This document shows positions 1-6,881 of a stretch of 8,773 nucleotides of DNA, piece after piece. Position numbers and translations under genes: made by a program. Every line of letters begins with the position of its first letter. Position 1 is the first letter of the stretch. The stretch comes from Candidatus Pelagibacter sp. TMED106 (GTDB lineage Bacteria > Pseudomonadota > Alphaproteobacteria > Pelagibacterales > Pelagibacteraceae): contig NHFH02000011.1 in assembly GCA_002170275.2 (NCBI GenBank), forward strand, positions 1 to 8,773. The letters run 5' to 3'. The notes beneath the pieces are model-generated. The model was not told the origin of the DNA. It made no database searches and saw only the letters and a list, made by a program, of their open reading frames with translations.

Positions 1-1
1 T

Positions 2-58
2 GAATTAATCAAAAAATTTAATGAAAGAGAATTAAAAGATAAAAATGATTCTAATTAA
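2..58 (+). CDS. Possible 3' end of a convergent gene, cut by window edge
   Basis: The second plus-strand frame is open from the left edge to a TAA at 56-58, encoding 18 residues (ELIKKFNERELKDKNDSN). The highly charged, Lys/Glu-rich composition looks like a natural protein tail. If real, it overlaps the last eight bases of the FadN-like gene tail to tail. Only 18 codons can be seen, and no family can be named. Confidence 0.35.
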   Translation, partial: ELIKKFNERELKDKNDSN

Positions 59-2273
59 TCAAAGGTTTTCCTGTAGCTAAAGTATGTTTAATTCTATTTT
101 GAGTTTCTTTGGTTTCCATTAAACTCATAAATGAATCTAGCTCCAACTTGAATAAATTTTCTTCAGATAAAGTTTTGTTTATATTTGTGTCACCTCCGCT
201 TAAAACATTAGCCAACTCTTTTCCCACTATCATTCCATGATCTAAAATCATTTTATCATTGTAAAGTTTTTCTAAAATTTTAATCATCTTGTCTTTAACA
301 GCTTTTCCTGGAAGCTTAAATTTTGTTTCTGATGGGGCTTTAAAATCTTTGTTACTATCTAAAATTTTTTTTGATACTTCTAACAAACTATTCCTATTCA
401 TAACTTTTTTGTCTTCAGGTCTTAAGTACTTCATAGGCTCAGCTTCAACCGGAGAAGTGGCTGTCTTACCATAACCAATAATATCAAATACTTTCAAAGG
501 TGCGTATTCTGGATCTTGTTTAGCTTCTTTTGTATTTATCCATCTAGATAGCATTTCCTTACAACCTCCTCCTGCGGGAATTAATCCAACTATTGTTTCT
601 ACTAAACCAATTACAATATTTGTGTGAGAAGCTACAAAATTACTATGAACCATTACTTCAAAACCTCCTCCCAGTGTTAATCCTGATGGTGCTGATATAA
701 CAGGATGATCAGAGTATTTTAAATGCTTACAAGTTTCTTGAAAATATCTAATAAATTTTTCGATAGACTTAAAATCACCTTTGCTTGCAAAATCCATTGT
801 ATAACTTAAATTTACTCCAGCCGAAAACTGCATACTTTCATTAATAATAATTAAAGGTTTATCTGTAGCTTTTTTTAAAGCATCCATAGAATTATAATCT
901 AGTGCATTAGCTTTAGTGGTAAATTCAACAATATTATAATCTTTAAATCTATATATTTCTGCAGAGTCATTCCCGTCAATTTTGATTGCATTTTTTTTAA
1001 CTTTTCCCAATGTTTCAATATCAGTGTATTTTTGTCTTTCACCATAAAATTTTTCATTTTTATTTTTTTCTAAATTTTCTAAAAATTTATTATCTTTGAA
1101 ATCATCAAATTTACTAAAAAAGTTTGAAACACCAATTTCTTCAAGCATCTCAAAAGGTCCTTTAGTCCAATTAAAACCTAATCTCATAGCTTCATCAATA
1201 TCATTAAATTCCTTTGTAATTCCTGGGACTAAAGAAGATGCGTAACTAATTATTTTTGAAATCACAGACCATGCATATTCCCCATATTTATCATTTCTAT
1301 TTATTAAATTTTTAATATCAATTTTTTCTGAATTAATATTTATTTTTTTACTTGGAAAATATTCTCCAGTCTCAAGATTTAATGCTTCCATTACTTTTTT
1401 GCCATCAGTTTTGTTAATTCTATAAAATCCTCCTTTACCTTTTCGACCTGTATAACCTGTTTCAATTAATTTCTTTACTAAAGGAATTTCTTTTGCAACC
1501 AAATGAAATTTGTCACTTTCAGGAAGTTCTTTAATAAAACTTTTTAAAACATCTGCCATTAAGTCTATTCCAATCAAATCATAAAGACCAAATACTCCTG
1601 TCTTCGGTATTCCCATGGGTCTTCCAAAAATTGAATCTGCTTCTTCGACTGAAAGTTTCATTTTAAATGCTTCTGTCATGGCAATTTGCATCGCATAAAC
1701 TCCCACTCTATTTCCTAAAAATCCTGGAGTATCATTACAAATTATAGCTCCCTTTCCAAGTTCAGTTTCACAAAACTTTTTTAAATAGTTAATCTTTTCT
1801 AAATCATTATTTTCATTTTTAACTATTTCTAAAAGGCCCATATATCTGACTGGATTAAAAAAATGTGTTATGCAAAAATCCTTTTTTTCTTCCTCGGTTA
1901 ATTTTTGGGATAAAACTTTGATAGGTATTGATGAGGTATTAGATGAAACTATGGCACCCTTTTTTCTATTTTTAAAAATTTTATCATAAATATCATGTTT
2001 AATATCTATCCTCTCGACTACAGCTTCAACTATCCAATCTGCATCTTTTACAGTATCAAAATCATCTTTAATATTCCCAATATTAATATTATTTATTTTT
2101 GACTTGTCTAATAAAAGAGGTGGTTTAGATTTGTATATTCTATCTCTTGCTTTCTCACTTATTTCAGTTTTAAGATCAAGTAATGTGACAGGAATATTTG
2201 CATTACACAAATGAGCTGCTATTCCACTTCCCATTGTCCCTGAACCAATAACTACTACATTTTTAATTTTCAT
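51..2273 (-). CDS. fadN: Bifunctional 3-hydroxyacyl-CoA dehydrogenase / enoyl-CoA hydratase, FadN type
   Basis: The 740-residue protein combines two steps of beta-oxidation. The dehydrogenase comes first: NAD-binding GSGTMGSG (10-17), SSNTSS (110-115), catalytic His137 in THFFNP with Glu149 in LLEIV, and NDTPGFLGNR (180-189). The crotonase part comes after residue about 430: SAGVNL (484-489), GGGFEV with Glu539, and LVETIVGLIPAGGG with Glu559. Both catalytic glutamates of enoyl-CoA hydratase are present, so both activities look intact. This order is the reverse of E. coli FadB/FadJ and matches Bacillus FadN-like proteins, which are slightly longer. The product should be cytoplasmic. It starts 57 bases after the permease gene without a clear ribosome site and without a terminator in between. 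Its usual thiolase and acyl-CoA dehydrogenase partners are not in view, so its link to the importer is uncertain. Confidence 0.88.
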   Translation of the reverse strand: MKIKNVVVIGSGTMGSGIAAHLCNANIPVTLLDLKTEISEKARDRIYKSKPPLLLDKSKINNINIGNIKDDFDTVKDADWIVEAVVERIDIKHDIYDKIFKNRKKGAIVSSNTSSIPIKVLSQKLTEEEKKDFCITHFFNPVRYMGLLEIVKNENNDLEKINYLKKFCETELGKGAIICNDTPGFLGNRVGVYAMQIAMTEAFKMKLSVEEADSIFGRPMGIPKTGVFGLYDLIGIDLMADVLKSFIKELPESDKFHLVAKEIPLVKKLIETGYTGRKGKGGFYRINKTDGKKVMEALNLETGEYFPSKKININSEKIDIKNLINRNDKYGEYAWSVISKIISYASSLVPGITKEFNDIDEAMRLGFNWTKGPFEMLEEIGVSNFFSKFDDFKDNKFLENLEKNKNEKFYGERQKYTDIETLGKVKKNAIKIDGNDSAEIYRFKDYNIVEFTTKANALDYNSMDALKKATDKPLIIINESMQFSAGVNLSYTMDFASKGDFKSIEKFIRYFQETCKHLKYSDHPVISAPSGLTLGGGFEVMVHSNFVASHTNIVIGLVETIVGLIPAGGGCKEMLSRWINTKEAKQDPEYAPLKVFDIIGYGKTATSPVEAEPMKYLRPEDKKVMNRNSLLEVSKKILDSNKDFKAPSETKFKLPGKAVKDKMIKILEKLYNDKMILDHGMIVGKELANVLSGGDTNINKTLSEENLFKLELDSFMSLMETKETQNRIKHTLATGKPLIN

Positions 2274-2330
2274 AAGATTTTATAATTTGAAGAATTATTT
2301 ATAGTTAAAAAATTGGAATTAGTAAATGAA

Positions 2331-3185
2331 TTACCTGTTAATTCCTCTTAATCTTTCTGATCTTCTTCTTAAAAGTTCAGCACTTACTAGAATTAAAGTT
2401 GACATAATTATTAAACAAGTTGCCACAGCAAGAATTGTCGGACTTAATTGTTCTCTTAACCCGACCCACATCTGAATAGGTATAGTTGTATTTTCTAGAC
2501 CAGCTAAAAATAATACTACCACAACTTCATCAAAAGAAGTCACAAAAGCAAATAAAGCGCCCGATATTACACCTGGGGTAATCAAAGGTAATGTGACTTT
2601 CATAAATGTATTAACAGGATTACTTCCAAGGCTCGCTGCAGCTCTAGTAACACTATGATCGAATCCAGTTAATGTTGCGGTTACTGTAATTACTACAAAC
2701 GGAGTTCCTAAAATAATATGTGAGAGAATAATCCCAGTATGGGTTGCGGCCAAACCTACTTTTGCCATAAAGAAAAATATTGCAGTTCCAGAAATAATTA
2801 GTGGAACAATCATTGGAGAAATTAATAATGCCATAAAAGCTGCTTTGTAAGGCATATGTCTGCTGCTTAAACCTAATGCAGCAATCGTACCAAGCACTGT
2901 TGATCCTATTGTAGCAAAAAATGCAATTATCAAACTGTTCTTTGTTGCTAGGCCCCAAGGATTCTTCGTTCCCCAAATCATATCTTCATACCATCTTAAT
3001 GAAAATCCATCGGGATCAAAAGCTAACATTTTTTCAGAGAAATGAATATATTGTTCAGCATTAAATGATAATGGAAGAATTACGAATAAGGGAGCAATTA
3101 AAAAGAAAAATACTAAACTACAAATCGTTAAATAAGTGTAATGCCATATTCTATAATTTAAAGGTGTGTAATTTGGTAGTGCCAT
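2331..3185 (-). CDS. potC: ABC transporter permease, PotC type
   Basis: The 284-residue protein is the second inner-membrane permease, pairing with the PotB-type subunit. It has six likely membrane segments (about 18-40, 83-106, 114-140, 148-172, 203-228 and 248-269) and the coupling motif RAAASLGSNPVNTFMKVTLP at 181-200, which contacts the ATPase. FDEVVVVLFLAG (218-229) is typical of PotC/PotI. Length is normal for the family. It starts three bases after the PotB stop, with AGGA (3195-3192) inside the end of the upstream gene six bases before the ATG, so the two permeases are probably translationally coupled and made in equal amounts. An overlapping frame at 2653-2976 on the same strand is a shadow and is not listed. 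Confidence 0.9.
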   Translation of the reverse strand: MALPNYTPLNYRIWHYTYLTICSLVFFFLIAPLFVILPLSFNAEQYIHFSEKMLAFDPDGFSLRWYEDMIWGTKNPWGLATKNSLIIAFFATIGSTVLGTIAALGLSSRHMPYKAAFMALLISPMIVPLIISGTAIFFFMAKVGLAATHTGIILSHIILGTPFVVITVTATLTGFDHSVTRAAASLGSNPVNTFMKVTLPLITPGVISGALFAFVTSFDEVVVVLFLAGLENTTIPIQMWVGLREQLSPTILAVATCLIIMSTLILVSAELLRRRSERLRGINR

Positions 3186-3188
3186 AAA

Positions 3189-4436
3189 TTATCCTAACTT
3201 AATATTATCTATTCCTACTAATTTATTATAAACCCAGTAGATAGTTAAAACTCCTACTAGAAGCATAGTTCCAAGAGCTGAAGCAAATGCCCAATCTAAA
3301 GAACTTTTCATATGATATGCTATTGTGTTACTTATCAACGACCCACTTGCTCCTCCAACTAAAGCAGGCGTAATATAATAACCAATTGCTAAAATAAATA
3401 CTAATAAGCACCCAGCTCCAATTCCAGGGATCGTCAAAGGAAAGTAAACTTTTGCGAATGCTACTAAAGGGGTTCCACCCAATGATTTGCCAGCTCTCAT
3501 TAAACTAGGTGATATAGTTTTCATAACACTATAAAGAGGCAGTACCATAAAAGGCAATAAAATTTGTGTCATTGCTACAAAGGTTCCAACAACATTATAC
3601 ATTAATTCTGGCCTATTATCGTCGGCAGCTATTCCCAGCCATACAATAAAGTCATTTATTGGTCCTTGTTGCTGAAGCAAAACCATCCAACTAGATGTTC
3701 TAACTAATAATGATGTCCAAAAAGGAAGTAATACGCAGATCATAAGTAAATTACTATATTTCATTGGTAAAGTAGCTAACAAATGAGCAATTGGATAAGA
3801 TAATACAAAACAGAAGATAGTAACCCAGAAAGCAACATTCAAAGTTCTCATCCACAATATCTTATGTATTTGTCTATCTTTATCTACTTGTACTATATTT
3901 CTTTGATCATCAAATTTTAAATCCATTCCTTTTAAATATTTAGCATAAGACCATTTTGGAGCTGTATTTTTTAATGCAGTCCAATATTCAACTTTGTTCC
4001 ATATCTTATGGGTTGCCATAAATTGTTCTTTATAATTTCCTTTTTCAAATTTTTTTATTTTTCTATTAGTTTTTTTTAATCCACTACTAAATCCAGATTT
4101 TTCATAGTTCAATCTAGCATAAAGTTTTCCAGAAGTTTTATTCATTGCTAGTGGATAGAAGTCTTTATAAAATGCTTCATAAACTTTCTCATCTGGTAAT
4201 TCTTTTGAGTCCCATTTTTCTAATGCCGCAAATGTATTTGGAAGCATCTTTGTAATCATTCGATCATCAACACTTCTAAAAAGCATATCTCCAATCGGCA
4301 TAACATAAGTAATAAAAATAAATAAGAATAAAGGAGCAACTAATAAAACAGCTTTAATTTTATTTTTTCTTTCAGCTTTTTTTAAACTAACTTCTAGGGG
4401 TAAACCGTCTGATGATAGTATTTGTTCTTTGCTCAT
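3189..4436 (-). CDS. potB: ABC transporter permease, PotB type with long TM1-TM2 loop
   Basis: The 415-residue inner-membrane subunit forms half of the transport channel. The first membrane segment is at about 28-48; a charged, soluble stretch of about 140 residues (50-190) follows, and the remaining five segments lie at about 197-220, 228-247, 284-303, 340-360 and 386-403. The loop should face the periplasm. The coupling (EAA-type) motif is AGKSLGGTPLVAFAKVYFPL at 315-334, with the family-invariant glycine inside. Classic PotB is near 285 residues, so the extra length is almost entirely the loop, as I recall for a known alphaproteobacterial subgroup. No Shine-Dalgarno sequence stands before the ATG; the hairpin at 4440-4471 ends there instead. 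Internal start codons would lose the first membrane segment, so this start is kept. The end VGIDNIKLG is typical of the subgroup. Confidence 0.88.
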   Translation of the reverse strand: MSKEQILSSDGLPLEVSLKKAERKNKIKAVLLVAPLFLFIFITYVMPIGDMLFRSVDDRMITKMLPNTFAALEKWDSKELPDEKVYEAFYKDFYPLAMNKTSGKLYARLNYEKSGFSSGLKKTNRKIKKFEKGNYKEQFMATHKIWNKVEYWTALKNTAPKWSYAKYLKGMDLKFDDQRNIVQVDKDRQIHKILWMRTLNVAFWVTIFCFVLSYPIAHLLATLPMKYSNLLMICVLLPFWTSLLVRTSSWMVLLQQQGPINDFIVWLGIAADDNRPELMYNVVGTFVAMTQILLPFMVLPLYSVMKTISPSLMRAGKSLGGTPLVAFAKVYFPLTIPGIGAGCLLVFILAIGYYITPALVGGASGSLISNTIAYHMKSSLDWAFASALGTMLLVGVLTIYWVYNKLVGIDNIKLG

Positions 4437-4439
4437 AAT

Positions 4440-4471
4440 AAAAAAGGGCGGCTACATAATAACCGCCCTTT
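4440..4471 (-). terminator. G+C-rich hairpin with T-tract between binding-protein and permease genes
   Basis: On the minus strand AAAGGGCGGTTA (4471-4460) can pair with TAGCCGCCCTTT (4454-4443) around a five-base loop (4459-4455), giving 12 base pairs with one G-U wobble. The T-tract is six Ts (4445-4440). The wobble pair would be a C-A mismatch if the plus strand were transcribed, which fits minus-strand use. It follows the binding-protein stop by about 32 bases and lies four bases before the permease start at 4436. It probably ends much of the transcription after the binding protein while letting some pass to the permeases. Confidence 0.85.
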
Positions 4472-4503
4472 AAATAAAATAAAAGTTTAATCTATAAAAA
4501 AAA

Positions 4504-5628
4504 TTATAGACCAGCTTTCATAGCTTCCCATTTCTCACCGATCTCGTCTTGATTGTCGGCCCAGAAATTAGGATTCATAAGCATATAGTTTTTAGTGTTA
4601 GCTGGTGCTGTTGGCATATGAGGTACCATGTTAGTCTTACCATCTTTATACCAAGGCTCTCCTGCTTCCATAACAGCTATAGAAGATTTTCTCCAAGGAG
4701 CGTAAGCGATATACTTAGCACTTCCTGCTAAACCTTCTGTACTAGTCATTTCTCTAAGAACTTTCATTGCTTTACCGTTAGCATCGTTAGGTCCACCCTT
4801 AACCATTGCAAAATATTCATAGTCAAGAATTTGTCCATCCCATACTTGAGCAATTGGAGAACCTTCTCCAACAGTCGCGTTAAAGAATCTTCCGTTCCAA
4901 CCAGTAGCCATTACTACTTCACCGTTAGCTAATAATTCTGGTGGCTGAGCTCCAGCATTCCAGAATACACATCCGCCTTTAGGATCTGTACAAAGTTTTT
5001 TAATTGCAGCGATAGCTTTGTCTACTCCACCATCTTTTTCAAGAGCTTTGTAAACTTTATCACCACCTTTACCTGGTTTAACTCCAACACCGCCTGCCAT
5101 AGCTATTTCTAGGTTAGACATTGCACCTTTATAGATTGCTCTCTTACCAGGAAACTTTTTAGTATTAAAAAAGTCTTTGATAGTTTTTGGAGCTTTCGAT
5201 AGGTTTTTTGTGTTGTAAGCATAGTTCCATGAGTAAAGAATATTCCCAACTGCACACTTAGAAGGCATGCCTGTAAAAAAATCTTTACTTGCTGGAGTTC
5301 CATCTGGAGCAGGTGCGAAGTCTTTATCAAAATCGAATTCAACAAATATACCTTCGTCACATCCAATGATAGTATCTTTTGCATACACATCAATTATGTC
5401 CCAAGTGATCTTTCCAGCTTCTTTTTGAGCTTTAATCTCTGATAATCCACCAGTGTAGTCTACCCAATCAACAGGTATACCTAATTTTTTTGCAGTTGGA
5501 TCACCATACCCTAATTTTTGACTTTCAGTGTAAGCACCACCCCAAGACACTACAGTAACTGCAAATGCCGAAGTTGTGATAGAAAGCACAAAAGATAGAG
5601 CAAGTAACATTTTACTTAATTTCTTCAT
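4504..5628 (-). CDS. Periplasmic substrate-binding protein, COG0687 (PotD/PotF-like) family
   Basis: This 374-residue secreted protein captures the substrate for the ABC importer. A signal peptide is clear: KK at 2-3, a hydrophobic core at about 7-20, and an AFA cleavage site giving a mature start at VTVVSWGGAYT (24-34). It lacks a lipobox, so it should be soluble in the periplasm. It resembles the alphaproteobacterial COG0687 subgroup through CDEG (90-93), APAPDGTPASKDFF (105-118), LLANGEVVM (232-240) and HMPTAPANTKNYM (337-349), not the classic PotD. Four cysteines (90, 125, 213, 220) could form disulfides; Cys213 and Cys220 are close together in KLCTDPKGGCVFW. Many tryptophans could line an aromatic pocket for a positively charged or zwitterionic ligand. 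The subgroup is usually labelled polyamine-binding without proof; the DoeA-like neighbour raises ectoine-like ligands as an alternative. Confidence 0.88.
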   Translation of the reverse strand: MKKLSKMLLALSFVLSITTSAFAVTVVSWGGAYTESQKLGYGDPTAKKLGIPVDWVDYTGGLSEIKAQKEAGKITWDIIDVYAKDTIIGCDEGIFVEFDFDKDFAPAPDGTPASKDFFTGMPSKCAVGNILYSWNYAYNTKNLSKAPKTIKDFFNTKKFPGKRAIYKGAMSNLEIAMAGGVGVKPGKGGDKVYKALEKDGGVDKAIAAIKKLCTDPKGGCVFWNAGAQPPELLANGEVVMATGWNGRFFNATVGEGSPIAQVWDGQILDYEYFAMVKGGPNDANGKAMKVLREMTSTEGLAGSAKYIAYAPWRKSSIAVMEAGEPWYKDGKTNMVPHMPTAPANTKNYMLMNPNFWADNQDEIGEKWEAMKAGL

Positions 5629-5632
5629 TTAT

Positions 5633-5637
5633 CCTCC
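5633..5637 (-). promoter_or_regulatory. Strong Shine-Dalgarno site of the binding-protein gene
   Basis: GGAGG lies four bases before the ATG at 5628 on the minus strand. It is the best ribosome site seen ahead of any gene in the window; the others have weak or no match. This fits high translation of a periplasmic binding protein, and it supports the chosen start together with the signal peptide that follows. Confidence 0.8.
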
Positions 5638-5662
5638 GTTTAAACGTTTTTTTTAAAAACAA

Positions 5663-5691
5663 AGTAAAACAAGATCAGAAAGATGAGTCAA
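5663..5691 (-). promoter_or_regulatory. Possible sigma-70 promoter for the binding-protein gene
   Basis: On the minus strand, TTGACT (5691-5686, five of six to the -35 consensus) is followed after 17 bases by TTTACT (5668-5663, four of six to the -10 consensus). Transcription would start near 5656, leaving a leader of about 27 bases with a strong ribosome site. It lies in the longest intergenic gap of the cluster (113 bases), and no terminator is visible after the ATPase gene, so it would add to readthrough from upstream. In DNA this A+T-rich, chance matches are common. Confidence 0.4.
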
Positions 5692-5741
5692 CACCTGATT
5701 CTAGCTAATTTATGCTTATTTAATGAAATAATTTAAGAAAT

Positions 5742-6830
5742 TTATTTTGGATCTAACGCTCTACTATCTTTTGAATTCCAGCCAATATTAATATCTTTAC
5801 CCGATTTGATATCTAGATTAGACGAACTATTTGGTACTTTCAAAATAAAACTATTATTACCTAATAGATTCACTCTCAATCTAGTATGGTCTCCATGGTA
5901 AATTACTTCTTCAATTTTACCTTTATGATTATTGTCCATTTTATCTGAAGGATTAATTATTGCTCTTTCTGGCCTTAATGATACTGTAGTTTTATCTCCT
6001 TTAGATTTAACAGAAACAGGATTTGCTAAAATTTCGTTACCACTATCAAGCTTAACCTTACAAGTGTCTCCGGAAATATCACTTACTACTCCTCCAAAAG
6101 TATTATTCTCTCCAATAAATTCTGCTACAAAAGAATTTACTGGTTCCTCGTATAATTTGTCAGGACTTGACAATTGTTGAACTTTACCATCGTTAAATAC
6201 TGCAATACGATTGGACATTGTTAAAGCCTCACTTTGATCGTGAGTTACATAAACTACTGTTACTCCAATACTTTCATGAATATGTTTAATCTCATATTGC
6301 ATGCTCTCTCTTAAATTTTTATCTAACGCTCCTAATGGTTCATCCATCAAAACGAGTTTAGGATCAAATACTAATGACCTAGCTACAGCTACTCTTTGTT
6401 GTTGTCCTCCAGATAATTGCATTGGCATTCTTGCTTCAAATCCTTGAAGAGAAACCATTGATAATGCCTTATCAATCTTTTTATCTGCTTCATCTTTTGG
6501 AATCTTTCTTACTCTTAAAGGAAAGGCTAAATTTTCATAGACTGTCATGTGTGGAAATAATGCATAGTTCTGAAACACCATTCCTATTCCTCTTTTATGA
6601 GGAGGTATATTGGAAATAACATTATTATCTAAATAAATTTCTCCATGAGTTGGAGTTTCAAATCCTGCTAACATCATTAAACAAGTTGTTTTACCTGAAC
6701 CAGATGGTCCCAACATAGTTACAAATTCACCTTCTTCAATATCGAGATTTAAGCCTTTAACTACTAAAATTTTTCCATCATAGCTTTTATCTACATTATC
6801 AAATCTTACAAACTGCTTGTTTTTTGACAT
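5742..6830 (-). CDS. potA: ABC transporter ATP-binding protein, PotA type
   Basis: The 362-residue protein is the ATPase that would energise the importer encoded downstream. Walker A GPSGSGKTT (41-49), Q-loop Gln87 in VFQNYALFP, signature LSGGQQQR (139-146), Walker B LVLMDEP (159-165), D-loop ALD (168-170) and H-loop His197 are all present, so it should be active. Residues from about 240 to 358 form a TOBE regulatory domain, including the family motif LRPERA (285-290), as in PotA, FbpC and UgpC. Length is usual for the CUT/POT group. It starts 51 bases after the DoeA-like gene. No Shine-Dalgarno sequence is visible before the ATG (upstream bases AAATCTCCG), so translation may rely on readthrough or a leader-independent start. 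Substrate is set by the binding protein, not by this subunit; the symbol names the family and is not proof of polyamine transport. Confidence 0.9.
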   Translation of the reverse strand: MSKNKQFVRFDNVDKSYDGKILVVKGLNLDIEEGEFVTMLGPSGSGKTTCLMMLAGFETPTHGEIYLDNNVISNIPPHKRGIGMVFQNYALFPHMTVYENLAFPLRVRKIPKDEADKKIDKALSMVSLQGFEARMPMQLSGGQQQRVAVARSLVFDPKLVLMDEPLGALDKNLRESMQYEIKHIHESIGVTVVYVTHDQSEALTMSNRIAVFNDGKVQQLSSPDKLYEEPVNSFVAEFIGENNTFGGVVSDISGDTCKVKLDSGNEILANPVSVKSKGDKTTVSLRPERAIINPSDKMDNNHKGKIEEVIYHGDHTRLRVNLLGNNSFILKVPNSSSNLDIKSGKDINIGWNSKDSRALDPK

Positions 6831-6881
6831 CGGAGATTTAAAACATTTGTAGGGTTATTTATCAAGTTATTTTTATTTCAA

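Noticed and set aside
5109..5393. A 94-codon open frame on the minus strand inside the binding-protein gene
   Set aside because: It lies wholly within a well-supported gene in another frame, matches no family and has no ribosome site; the same holds for 2653-2976 in the PotC-type gene.
5629..5741. A riboswitch or structured leader before the binding-protein gene
   Set aside because: Apart from a short ATCAG/CTGAT pair and the 10-bp palindrome, no conserved multi-stem structure or known riboswitch core is visible.
5932..6180. An 82-codon plus-strand frame opposite the ATPase gene, with similar short frames at 289-474, 4549-4731 and 6422-6619
   Set aside because: These are antisense shadows of conserved coding regions; their translations look like reverse-complement artefacts without domain motifs.
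6831..6881. Possible separate promoter before the ATPase gene
   Set aside because: TTGAAA can be found, but no convincing -10 box at the right distance; the gap is only 51 bases and readthrough from the DoeA-like gene is simpler.
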